A stretch of 64,000 nucleotides of DNA from Tubiluchus corallicola (Eukaryota > Priapulida > Priapulimorpha > Priapulimorphida > Tubiluchidae). Position numbers and translations under genes: made by a program. The notes under the pieces are model-generated. The model had not been told where the DNA came from and did not search any database. It saw only the letters and a list, made by a program, of their open reading frames with translations. The stretch spans positions 36,838 through 100,837 of the forward strand of contig JAQGDQ010000760.1 of the NCBI GenBank assembly GCA_030141605.1, given 5' to 3'. This document shows, one piece after another, positions 40,511 through 53,500 of the stretch; position 1 is the stretch's first letter; every line of letters begins with the position of its first letter.

Positions 40511-42639
40511 CTGCTCATGCGCACAACTCGAGTCAGTGGCAAGTGAATACATGAAGGCTTGTTTTATTATTGTCATTATGCTGCTTTATTATTCTAGCTT
40601 AATTCACTTGTAATGTGGTGGTTTTATTATTTCCATATTAAAATTTCTCCTCCTAGTGTAATATTCCACGTACTGTAAAATGTAATTTTATGATGAATAG
40701 ACAGTAATTGCTTGCTTCACGACTTGTAATAGTTAGATAAATATACTTGCCACGTATTTTATCCTCTCCTGAAATTGGAACACCTTTGGGATGAGATTAT
40801 AAATAAAAGTGCAATTTCACATTAACTTCTTCCACAATCATTGGATAGTGGCAGTTATGTTCTTGTCCATCATTCCTACTTTGTTGATTTATCGTTAACC
40901 AATCTTTTGTTGAATAGACACTGCACTGATTTTACAAGAATACGGGCAACATTTGTGTGATTAGATGTAGAGTTTTGTTATGGGACTACTTGAATGTTAC
41001 AAATTTAAGGTGTATCAGTTTAGTGACCAAACTTAAACAATGCTGGACTTGTAAGCAATCTGTAAATGGGTGGGAAACTGCAAGATAATGGATTCCGAGA
41101 GATTCAGTCTACCATTCTATATAGTATTACCTGTTCATTGTGCTATTAGCCTTGTTAATGGTTTAGATTCCGATCATGCCACAGTCATCAATATTAGTAC
41201 TAGACCCTGCCCTTGATTGCTTGCAGTGTGCCAAACCATAGTCATTGTGTGTCGTTGGTAGAGGTTAATAATTGTGGACTTTAAATATGATTATGTCTAC
41301 ATCTAGATTCTAAGCTTCTGCTGTATTTTAAAAGAAATTTTTTAACATTATCAAAGAAAATGCCTGCAGTTTTGCCAAGCTTTACCAATTCAACTTTTGA
41401 TAATACCTCAAAAATTTATTATGTCGTTTTTGACTTTTGTGGTTTATTTGACCATTTATCTAGTTGTATTCACTTTATATAATGAATTAGTATGAGATTA
41501 TATTAAAGTATTAAGGCTTGTTAGACCAAGCTTATGAATAAGGGATTACTGTGTAGAGTTTTTCATTTAATCACTTAATTGCTTGAAGCCTTATGGACTT
41601 TGATCAATTAATTTAATTTTTCAACAATTTATATCTGAATTTCTGAAATTGTATTGATCTGTAGAATTGTTCCAGTTCATCCATAAAAATTAAATACCTG
41701 AACAATAATGAAATTTTATTCTTTCATTAACAGCTCAACTATTCCGTTTCTACAGAAAATTATTTTTGAGTGTTTGCTTTACAAAATGTACCAAATTATT
41801 TATATACCATTTCTTAACCCTTTATACAAAATTATTTTTTGCATGCATTTTTAGTGTTTATGTAAATGTTTTTGTAAAAAGTTGTGTAGAATTACACAAA
41901 AATTTCATATAAATAATATATATACTGTACTTTTATTTTTAAATCAGGTAGAGTTTTTATTATATGTATGCATTTTTTTTAGTATAAGCTGTTTTAAATA
42001 AATGGATATTTTATATCTTTTTAATCTCTTTGTTTGCTTTAGTAAGAAGCACAGAGGTCTTTTAATATCTGCAGCAACCTTCAAACAAATTGTTGTTAAT
42101 AGGCACAATGGTAGTGCATATCTCATGATCTTGTCTGGACCAACAAGCCCAGGAACAGATTGCAATTTGATTGCTTTGGTTACAAATCCAAAGCAAATTT
42201 CTGGAGTAAGTTGCTACCAGAACAGAGGTTAGAATGGTTCCATTATTCCTAAATTGGATCAACAGGGATATATAAGTGGAGCCTCTGAATGGCTCCACTG
42301 CCAAATAAATGAAGGATTACAAAATAACTAGGCACACCATTGTTTTGGCACAATTATTGTTTACAATGTGCTTTAACAAATGCTTGCAGATTTAAAGACT
42401 TTCCTAAGGTATTAACTAAGCCCAAAGATATGTGACTTCTAAGAGAGCTTTACCAAACTAACATGCCAAGTGTTGCAAGGAATGCTTTCAAATAGATAAA
42501 TAAATGTTTTAATAATTGGGTAATATGCAATCGAATTGATATGGTACTTAAAAACACGGAGGTAATACTTAATAACAAGAATAAGAACAATAAATAAAAA
42601 GTCGCAATTCCACTTGTATTTTCTTGCAATGTGTTCCGT

Positions 42640-42895
42640 GATTGTATGCACTGTACATAACTTGAAATGAGTTCAGTGCTTGTGTGTGCACTTTGCAGAA
42701 GTTGCACTATGTGCGCACTGTGTAGAACTTGCAATGTGTTCTGTGCTTGTACACACTGTGCAGAAATTGCAATGTGTTCAGTGTTTGGTGCACATGCAGA
42801 AGTTGCAATGTGTTCAGTACTTATATGCACTATGCAGAAGTTGCAATGTGTTCAGTGCAATGTGATCAGTACTTATATGCAGTGCAGAAGTGGCA
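42640..42895. repeat. Minisatellite of about 36-45 bp units
   Basis: At least five imperfect units built on GCAGAAGTTGCAATGTGTTC followed by AGTGCTTGT- or AGTACTTATATGCACT-like sequence. The unbroken frames here are by-products of the repeat and not genes. Confidence 0.8.
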
Positions 42896-43190
42896 CTTTT
42901 TAAAAATTTTAATGCGGAATAATTACTGCAAGCATGGTTAGGTATGTGCGTCAAATCCAGGCTAATGCCAGCACTTTCCATAGACAATTGTTAGTACAGT
43001 ATAACTATCTCACGCAAATTTGCCCTGGCCTGCTGATAGCATTATTTCATCAACAGTTTTTATTGATGAAATTTATACGCTTCTTTTCTCCATGTGCTTC
43101 TCCCGTGAAACTGAAACTAGATGATTTCGGTATAATTTCAGATGGCCCCTGCATTTTCTACAAAAATCTACAATTAATAACAGTAAACCA

Positions 43191-44286
43191 CAGGGGCGTC
43201 GTGCACCAAAAAAAATTGGGGGGGGGGCGACTGTATATAATGGCGGAACTTAACTGTTTAAAAAACGTATAATTTTGAAAAAAAATAAACAGTATTTTGC
43301 GTGCAAGAAAAACGATTTATTTATTCCCAACTGGCATTTAACTTAAAGCTATAGCAACGGAAACTTAATTAAAATTAAAAATTAAAATTTAATTGAGTAT
43401 TTATTAGCTGTCAGGAATCCGACGCACAACTATCAACGCAGAACATCACTCCAGAAGAGCTCAACCACAGACTTCAAGTCCATATTCTTTGTTTTCTCAG
43501 CCTCAACTGCAAGGATCATCGGGTCACTCAGTCGTGCCTGACTCATTGTACTGCGGAGAGCATTCTTGACAAATTGCGGGAACACGTTGGACTTGAAAAA
43601 TGAAGTCAGATTGGACTGCCTTGACATCGTTTAAGAAATATAGCTAAAATCGCAGCGAAAACTAGCAAAGATTTTCCTAGCAGGAGAAAAATGATGAAAT
43701 GTGCTCAAAATCACGCCCTTTTATGCAGCAAACTCGTGGGAAAGAGTCGCTAAGGAGTAGCAAAGAGTCGGTAATGTCCAATCAAGAGGTGGCTCAGCCG
43801 TGGCTCATCAATTTGTATCTCCCAAACCGACTCTGGTACTAGGCTAGCTGGACAAACTGACTCTCTGGTACTAGGCTAGCTCAACATGACTTCAATGTTT
43901 GCATTGTTTTTGCTCTATTATTTCACTTATTCTCTATTATAACACACTGCTGAACGAAGCTCAGTGCTAACTGAGCCGTTTTGTTAACTAACAGTCTTTT
44001 GTGCAAAGACGCTAGTGCTACTCAACAAGCTGCTTTGTTAACTGTTCCTGCCTGCCTCCTGAATAGATTACATGCAAACAAATTAACTACATCCTGACTT
44101 TCAGGTAAACACATACTCATGCTCATACTGTTCGCATTTCTGGAGCGCTGGCCCGCTACTGGGTGTCAAAAAGTCGGAAATAAATTTGCTTACCGGTCTC
44201 ATTACGAGCCGCTGACACCCTTCAAATTTTTGACATTTTGTAAAAAAAATTGGGGGGGGGCGGGCCCCTATGGCACGACGCCACTG
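43191..44286. mobile_element. Internally deleted hAT transposon with perfect 8-bp target duplication
   Basis: The left end CAGGGGCGTCGTGC and the complement of the right end CAGTGGCGTCGTGC differ at one of 14 positions. Next to each lies TTGGGGGGG-type sequence. Flanks GTAAACCA at 43183-43190 and 44287-44294 are identical, the 8-bp duplication expected of hAT. The 1,096 bp hold a short frame on the minus strand that looks like the two ends of a transposase joined together (next entry). Confidence 0.9.
43433..43627 (-). pseudogene. Internally deleted hAT transposase mini-ORF
   Basis: A 64-residue frame starting MSRQSNLTSFF, like the N-terminus of ZMYM/KIAA-type hAT proteins, and running into ARLSDPMILAVEAEKTKNMD then LKSVVELF, like the C-terminal dimerisation segment of hAT transposases. 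The catalytic core between them is missing, which fits an internal deletion that kept the frame. It cannot be catalytic; whether it is expressed is unknown. Confidence 0.6.
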
Positions 44287-46249
44287 GTAAACCAGTGCCA
44301 TTAAACCTGTGTTGTAGTGGTGATTTTTTTGTAGTTGCTGAAGTGAAGAAAATCTTGAAAAATTTTGAGTAACACTTTTAACAACTGTAGGATCATAGAA
44401 TAATTCTGTACGTGAATAGTATATTATAATTGTCCTTGACTTGAATCTGGTGATTATAGTAGCGAATGCACTGCATTTTTAGTCTAAGAATTTTAATTAA
44501 ATGTCAGTTTATATTAGTTTATTCAACGTTCAACAATTTTTCATTTTTATGCTTCGTAGGTCTATAACTTCTCTACAGGTTGGAATGCTAAGTCAGGCGA
44601 CCAATTCTGTTTGAATTACCTGTCAATTCACCTGTGAATTACAAACATATAATTATAATACGGTTATAATCTGCCTAACCTATACGTAGATATGGCCATA
44701 ACGTCAAGCGAACAGCTATCGAACAACACGTTTGAGAGTAAATTTATTTAAGTCCTATAGATGAACGTAAGTCTTGCTGTGAAGTTTTTCACTTTATGTA
44801 AAAATGTTTTTTTAATTTTTAATGTTCTTTCATCGCTCGTGTGAAAACGTCGTAAAGAGTTCCTATTGAGTGAAAGTAAAACTTGAGTTTGAAATGCCTA
44901 TAAGCTATTGCAGCAGGCGTTACTGTCGCACTTCTGATTGTGATCTATTCTCGAGAATTATTAGTAAATTCATCCAGCCTACCACACAGTTCCCATTAAC
45001 TATTTCACTGAACCCTTCTTCTTAGACGAATTGTAAAATTTGAGTTTATTAAGTGTTTTTCTTCTTGCGTTATTGTTTTTGCACGCCTTTCATTGGCTAT
45101 AGTCTGCGATTAGAATCCTGCCCGGTAAACACTTGACGAACCATACCTGAATGCAGTGACTGGTCCAGAATACGAACTTGTTGAAGAGGTGCTCAGCCTA
45201 AACGATGTAAACACCTACTGAACTAATAGTCAAGTTACTTTTGGAAATAAATCCGAGTGTGCGTTTGATGAATTCAGTCATGCCGTTTAGGTAGTCCCGA
45301 TATTTGACTTTGTAACTTAAATGCTAAAGGAGGCATCGTCCGTTCAGAATCGAGTTTGCTACCATCGAAAAGGAAATGGAGAAAAAATGGACCGCGTTGA
45401 AAAACGAGTTATAGACAAAATGAATAAGATAAGTGTGGAAAAGGTGTAACTATACAAAGTGTTTATTTCGCGAGATTTAATGACTGTTCAGACTAAAATA
45501 TAAGGTTATAACGAGAAGCACACATAATATTTGACTAATAGATAAACGTATGTTAAAAATGCACCAGTCCTGAGAATTTTCATTGTGTGGTATAAATTGG
45601 CTGGGCATATGCACATGAAATTTAGAAGGCATGCTACAGGTTGCTACGCATGCAACTAATACATGCAACTACTAGCCTATTTTTGATGATAATAACGTTT
45701 CAGTGTTAATGAAATTAAAAAGTAGCGTAGCCATTACACTCGACCTGAAAAATATCATGGTAAAATAAGAGCTGGAAAGAGCAAAGGTATTTCATTGTAA
45801 CAATAAGGATTGTCAAGTCTCGAGTGAAATTGTGAAAGTAAAATAGCGATTCTTATCAGTAAAGCAAAAGTGAAAAAATTAATATTGGCAGGAAATGGAA
45901 GCAAATACAAAGAAGTTGTACGGATTCTTTGCTATTCATATTTTAACAGGTGTTAACCGCTTATCAACGTACATATTTAAGTCTACCAAATACACTTCAA
46001 TGCCAGGACTTTCTTGCCCAGAGCTTCGATAAGTGTCAGTCTTAGAAAAATTGAGACGTCGAGTTTCATATTCTTGTTCAGCATTTACCCGTTAAGACTC
46101 TGCTGAGTGCAGTGGAATGGACGGACTTCGTTGGTTCGATCACTGTGCAATGCAAGTGATTTCGAAGTGATTATTCCCGCTTAGTTTTGTTATTATATTT
46201 CGTGATTTTTGTATCACAGATCTGAAGGATAAGATACGAGACTCATAAA
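44287..46249. other. Spacer upstream of SLC17 copy B
   Basis: Contains the right target duplication of the hAT element, then unassigned AT-rich sequence. The end nearest 46,249 is presumed promoter and 5' untranslated region. No gene recognised. Confidence 0.4.
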
Positions 46250-47490
46250 ATGGCGAAAACGAGAGAAGCCGAGTCACCTCGTGAAGCCAACGCACTCGAA
46301 GCTGGAACCCAGGTTAAAAAAGGTAACGCCAATATCATCGAATCTACCAGCTTGAAATATAATAATTAGGTAATTCCTTACCAAAAGCCAATTCATATGT
46401 CGTTTTGCACATCCTTTAAAAAATAGACTGACTGAAATGACGGTTTTCCAGATGTCGGTGCAACTGCTACTTACGTTATGTACATAAAAAACATCTCATA
46501 ATTAGAAAATGTTGCTACATATTTACTATGGTAACATGAAATAATTCCTCATAGCAAAATAGCAAAAATTTAAAAAATCCTCACAAAAATTAATTGAAGA
46601 GATACTAACTTTTAATAAGTCGCTATACTATCTTCAGGTAGTATGAAACAAGAAGAAAAACTACAAAACATCACCAAAAAGAATAATTGGTTTGGATTTT
46701 ATCACTTGTAACAAAATCAGAAGCCTAATTCAAAAAAAGTGTACTAATTTTGCCTCCCTGTTACGCCATGCAGTCATCCCTTAGTTGAATATGTGACAGG
46801 TTTATTGGTTGTTTAAAAACCTTCACCCTTTACCGTAAAGATCTGAGGCACCTAGCCATCTAAGCTACAACCAATACTCAACGTCAAAGAAGTAGATCCT
46901 GAGTTAGGCCTGAGATAGATATTAATTTGTTCAATTTATAAGTTTGTGACTTAGAAGATTTGAATTCATAAAACTCATAATTCCTGTCATTTTCCCCTTG
47001 TTCTTGAATTCTCATTACTCAAGAGATAAACTCAAACTCTTACTTACTAAGTGATGATGGCAAGATTACGATATTAGCTGCAAAGTTTTTTTACGAAATG
47101 TTTTAATAAAATGAACTTGTAAAACAATAATAAGGCCCGCATAATTGAATATTATCTACATAGCAGTTCAAATAACTTTAAAATTCAAGGATTAACTAAT
47201 TATTGTTGTTCTCTGCTATTGGGATAACTTATTTATGATCTTATTCTTTTCTTTTTCTTTAAATGTATTGTTTTTATGTGAAATGAGATAGGTGATGCTA
47301 AACCAAACGTTTAGGTTTATTGTCTGCATATATTGTGTTATATTGTATTGTATTGTATCGTATCGTATCGTATCGTATCGTATCGTATTGCATTGCATTG
47401 TATTGTGTTGCGTTGCATTGCATCGCATTGCATTGCGTTGTGTTGTGTTGTGTTGTTTTGCACTGCATTGTATTGTATTCATTAATAAAG

Positions 47491-47585
<95 letters not shown>

Positions 47586-50500
47586 TTCAGCACCTTTCTT
47601 ATTTTCGGCAAGATTTGGCCTTGTCGTAGTTTGCTTCTTTGGTTTTGTCGTTCTCTACTTGTTGAGATTTAATCTGAGTGTGGCCATGGTGTGCATGGTG
47701 AATAATACAGCAGTCAGAGAATTGGCCGGAAATGCTGACCAAAACGAAAGTGAAAGGTATGGACAATGTCCAGCGGACAAAACTACCGTGCAGCATGAGT
47801 TAAAATCGGTAAGTTAGACATTTACATCACAAAGGCAGGCATTAGGCAGGAAAAATTCTAAAATAAAAGAAATCGCCCAAAAGCTAGACACTGCTATGCC
47901 AGCGGCTTGTCAGCACCACTTCCGTTTTGATATTCAAAACGTCAAGATTCAAATAACCTTTCCTTGAAGCATGCCATGGTACATTGACGTCTCATCAAAA
48001 ACAATCACAGTTAAAATTTCACTCCTAAAAGTACAGTTCAACGTAGAGTGGGCGTGGAGAGGAGAGGGTGGACATCAGTTGGCTAGTATGTGGAGTAGGC
48101 AAAGCAGAGCACAGTGCAGTAGAATGGAGTGAAGGGAGTAAATTTGAGTGTAGTGAAGTGGAGAGGAGCAGACAGGAGCAATACTGGATACTGCGTAAAA
48201 CGGAGTAAAATGATGAAATCAATCAGGGTAGAATCGAGTAAAATAGCACAAAGAGTCATTATTTGAAGTGGTATAGATCTGTATTAGCATCAGTAATTGT
48301 TATGGAGTACAATCAGTTTATAACGAGTTTTGAGGGACCTTGAAAATTTGATCTCTATAACCAAGTCTCGTTATAGCCGATGTCTATTGTCTGAGTGTAT
48401 GTATAAGATCGAAATGAAGCCTATAAGGTGGATATGATGTAATAAGCCTCGTTATAAGTGGATTATACTGTATTGCATCCGACTACGTAAAAGATTCATA
48501 ATTTATAATTAATAAAATTATCTAATTGTTTTGCTTCAGAGAAGCCCGTATTAAATATCCGGAAAACTTGTATTTTTCTCACTCTGTCGCTCGCTATATA
48601 TTTCGGGGGAAAATTAATAAGTTAAAGAGCGCAGCTGTCTGTGGGTCTGCTGTTTACCGCCTTATATTACAATAAATTTTACATTGTCTAATTATTATCT
48701 ATGATTTATTTATGTAGTAACCGCTGGTATTTTTAAATTCTGTATGTATTTTTATTGTATTTTTGTAAGTTTTTGTAGCTCTTTCAATACTGCAAGACGA
48801 AAATAATTAATAATAGATGTAGATGCGCATTAGGCCTACGAATATCCTAGTTGAACGGAACATGACGAAAAAAGTATTTTATGTGTGGTAACTGCAATTA
48901 TTATAAATAATAGTGCACAAACATTCGTCTTGAGCTCACGAATTTAATCGAAGGAAAGGGCATGGCCTTGTGCTCTAGCAATTTAGTTCACGCTATTTTG
49001 ATTGTTGAAAAAATTAATCTTATTAAACTCGCAAGAGGGATTACACAGCAATTTGCACTTCACACATTATAACAATGTGATCGACTTAAAATTTAATTAT
49101 AATAAGTATTATATCTCTTTTCAAATTATTCAGTCATACATTAAATTATCTTTTACATGCAATTATCATATTTGTAAGCTGGTTTTATATAATCGTTTCT
49201 GCTTCGATGAGGAATCTGCGTTTGTAATGGGATAGAAAAAACTTCTTTTCGTTTTCACGAAATTCCTGTTTAGACACGGAGCCTTTTTTTCGAGCGAGTC
49301 TTTTGAGTTGTCAGTGGGGTGAATTAATGCGCGAACAGATCAAATACTGCAGGATAGGCCAAGACCCAGAAATTTTTTTCAGGTTGACTCAAATAAACGT
49401 CTCACACGCCTTGATATCAGAGATGATGTATTGATCGTCTTTAAAAACGTCTCTTGTACCCATGGCAAAAATCAGACAAGTTGTTGTGGGCGGGTTTTGC
49501 CTCATGTGTACTGATAAACGTGCTTATTTTTCTGTGTCACACAAACTCACTTTACTCCCGTGTGAACGCTCGCACACGCAGACAGTAGGCTGCATGCAAA
49601 TTTTTTTGCCGTGAGAGACTAGTGTTGGATTCCTAAGGTACTAGGATGTCAAGCAAAACTATTTGCAAATTATTAGCTCATTTACGTGAATATATAGCGG
49701 TAGAAAACTCAAAAAAGCTTAAATAAAGTATTTAACCCAACTTTACATAAGATCAGGTCACTTTTGATAAGAAAGAAATTTATGATTAACTATACAAAAC
49801 ATTTCATGAACACTGGCACAGTGTAGTAGGTAAATTGTCAATTTTTATTTTTTTTTCAGACAGGAAGATTTATTTGGGATAAAAGTATACAAGGTCTCGT
49901 TCTCAGCGCTTTCTTTTGGGGATTTTTGTTAACAAATTTAGTCGGCGGCTGGTTGGCGACACAGTTTGGTGGCAAAAGAGTGTATGGATATTCACTGTTG
50001 CTGACGTCAGTGTTAACTCTTTTTACTCCACCAGCAGCAAATTACAGTTATAAAGCCTTGCTAGCAGTTCGTGTAGGACAAGGACTGGGGGAAGTATGAC
50101 TTTTTCATTATACTATAATTTATTCTATTAGATTAATTAATCGTGCCATTGTAGTATTGTATTTTATGTATCCTTTTGTTTTTATTTTGATTTTTATGCA
50201 ACATTTTTTCAATTTTCAATGTTTTGGAAGTATTATTAACTTTCTCTTTTACAATTCCTTAAAATTACTTATTTTATTTCATTGAAATATTACTCCACCT
50301 TCTTAAATTAAGGATAATACATCCTGTAGTAAATAACGCTTCAATTCCTGAAATGATTATTTTTTATCTCATAATAACTAAAGGTTATTGGATGGAAATA
50401 ATTACGTCAACGAAGCAAAACAATTATTACTCTCCGGGGAAAGTGAAATGCTAAAACAAGCTTTAACAAGTACAACATAACATTGATTTTTCTAGGGCGT

Positions 50501-53500
50501 GGTTTTCCCCGCAATGCACGCTTTCTGGGGCAGCTGGGCTCCGCCTTTCGAGAGATCAAAGCTCGTCACACTAACGCTTACAGGTATTAAAACAAACATT
50601 TAGCATTTACTGACAACATCTTGGTCGTTATGCAAGCGATCCTTTCGGGTTTCTAATAAAATAGTTCTTTTTTAAATAAAGATGACTAATTTTAAAACTT
50701 AAAGGTAAGGCATACATTACAGGCATGTCTGTCGAGAAAAGCGTAAAATAAATCTGTTTACTGCGGCACTTTCACACTTTATCTAGACCTTTGTATAATG
50801 GATCTATATAAAACGGTAAAGTGTAGAATGAACATAACTCCTGTTGAATCGAATTTTCCCTAGATATAGGTGTTGTATGGAATAAATAAAACGACTTAGA
50901 CACATTATGCAAGCTGTTCAAGCGAGTCGGCGAGTTAATTGTTTTTATAGGCAACTGATGTGACACCATCATCTCTGACATGCTGCTGAATCAGACGAAC
51001 CACTTTCCATACCTAGGAAAGCCGGCCTTCAATAAATGCATTACCAAAAAGGGCGTCGGCAGTGGAACATCGAATTGGAGCAGCTCATTTGGTCTTTGAG
51101 AGAAGCTCATGAAACGAGTCATTAAGAGGAAAGATGTAAACTCAAAATGAAATCTGATGGTCTATGAAGCTGTCAGCAGCTTAACTTTGCACTATGGCGG
51201 CGATACTTTGACTCTCTTTATCGTGGGATCAAAAAGCTAGAACACTTCCATTGGGAAAATCTCTGTTCTTCCAAAAGATTACAAAATGCCCTCTTTGTCG
51301 CTACAAAAACAAATCCAAATCCAATCTCAAATACATGGGCCCACTTTCACAAAGCCTAACCTAAATTAATGACGTCGTTATTAATAGTTAAGTGAATGTA
51401 ATAAGCCAGTGACGATTTGTTTTACTTTTACATTAACTAAAATTTATTACGCATTCTATAAAATGCCTAAGAAAAGTACATGATTTATCTAAGAATTACA
51501 TAATTTGCCTACACAGACTTTTGCATCATACGTAATGCTTAGGAAAGCTGTAGAAGAAGTTATTTTAGACACTTTACGTTGTCTGTTTTGGCACTCCATA
51601 AAATGCCTAGGCACTCTACAGAATACCCAGTTTCACACTTTGCCTGTAATATATATAATGTGAGGATCATTATTATGCAGCATAATGCAAAATGTGAGGA
51701 TCATTATTATGCAGCGTAATGCAGAAGGTGAGGATCATTATTATGCAGCGTAATGCAACATGTGAGGATTATTATTATTATGCAGCGTAATGCAGAAGGT
51801 GAGGATCATTATAATGCAGCGTAATGCAATATGTGAGGGTCATTATTAGCAGCGCATTGCAGTATATGAGGGTCATTATTACGCAGCGTAATGCTATATG
51901 TGAAGATCATTATTAGGCAGTGTAATGCAATACGTGATGGTCATTATTATGCAGCGTAATGCAAAAAACATATGTAGAACCTGAAATCAGTCTAATTACT
52001 GCCCCTGTCTTTCAAGCAGTGCAACAATAAGACACTGCATGCGATTGTTTTGTTCTTTCCTTTGTTTAGGTTCTCAAGTTGGAAACATTTTAGTCTTCCC
52101 TTTCTCTGGTTTACTATGCGATTCGCCTGGATGGCCGTCTGTATTTTACATTATGGGTAAGCCGTTTCGGTGTGATTATGCTAATCGATGCACATTAGAG
52201 GGCAGCACATGTAGTTTGTGTATTATATGATCTGTATTTACCTGCTAAATAAAAAATTTGTAATAATAATGATAGCAGCTCACCATTGCCAGACATAAAT
52301 AAGCCTATATCACAAACGTCTGTTGGACGAGGTGAACATCCTAGCAGACACTATGTATGCTTGGCGACTGAAGTTAAGCAACGCAGAGCCTAGTCAGGGA
52401 ATGGATATGTGAGCTCGAGTACTGCCCGGTTGAAACGCTGGCATTAAACGTGGCTGGAAGAATTCGGAATCAATTATATGTTTCAAAAATCAACGAACTA
52501 ATATGTTTATAATAAGACTCATCATATCAACCTTTTCCGTTGCTGTTCTGTTGGGCAAAGTGAAACTGCAATACACTTGTATCTTGCTTGAAGTAATGGA
52601 GCAATGAAAAAAACACCAACGATAAGTATTCTCATACAGAGATTTTGCTCGCAGGGCTAAAAATTGCGTATTTTCAGCTGCTTTCGGATGTGTCTTGAAT
52701 GATAACTAAGTCTCAAACTAGCTTTCAGTTAACTGCTTTGGCTACATTTGTCTAGATCGTTGCTCCAGTCTTCTTATGAAACTACAAATAATTATCTCCT
52801 TTTGGCATAAAAAGACTTGCTTCTTCAATTGACACACTGTTTTACTCGGATTAATGTTAAATTACCATTGCCATTATTTCCAAAAATGTTTGTTTGTCTA
52901 TCTGTCTGTCTGTCTGTTTGTTTGTTTGTTTGTTTTTGTTTGTTTGTTTGTATGTATGCATGTTTGTTTGTTTGTATGTATTTATGTATGCGTGTTTGTT
53001 TGTTTGTATGTTTGTTTGTTTGTTAATTTGTTGGTTTTTCAGTAAGGGAGTTGAGAAGAATAAATAATGTTCATACCAAATTATAGTTCTTTTTCTTCAG
53101 GGGCATCTGGAATTGTCTGGTTCATATTCTGGTTATTCTTTGCTTATGACACACCTCGACAGCACCCCAGAATCTCAAAAGAGGAGTTAGAATACATAGA
53201 GAGTTCCCTGAAAGGTCAAGTAGCCGAGGTAATCACGTGCCTAACTAATTTGTATGTGTAACCTACCAAAGTCAGCGCAAGTGGCTTATAAATTTAACAC
53301 TATTTTGAAAGACTTGGAAAAAAGTATAAATAATTTTTAATTTCAGTGACTAAATTTAGCGAAGTAAACTTTAATGAAGTAACTTAGCTAAATGTTCTAC
53401 TTCTTATCTACACGTTGGTTAATCATATGCAAAATATTGCACATTTTTGCAAAACTAGATGCAGAAGTTCTTGATTCAACGTTTTTTTTCGTGTTTCAGC

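Larger units (their letters stand above)
40320..43190. other. SLC17 copy A 3' untranslated region and spacer
   Basis: AT-rich. AATAAA at 40505-40510 is the likely poly(A) signal. A minisatellite lies at 42,640-42,895 and the left target duplication of a hAT element at 43,183-43,190. An open frame at 42002-42232 resembles nothing I know. Confidence 0.5.

Noticed and set aside
42439-42941. Cys-rich frames up to 126 codons
   Set aside because: They come from the minisatellite, whose units happen to lack stops.
47216-47672. Frames of 126-165 codons rich in Ile, Leu, Val and Tyr
   Set aside because: They are translations of the pentanucleotide and TTA microsatellites; only the part from 47,591 on is a real exon.
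51655-51965. CRISPR-like array
   Set aside because: Units abut directly without unique spacers, and the genome is eukaryotic; it is a minisatellite.
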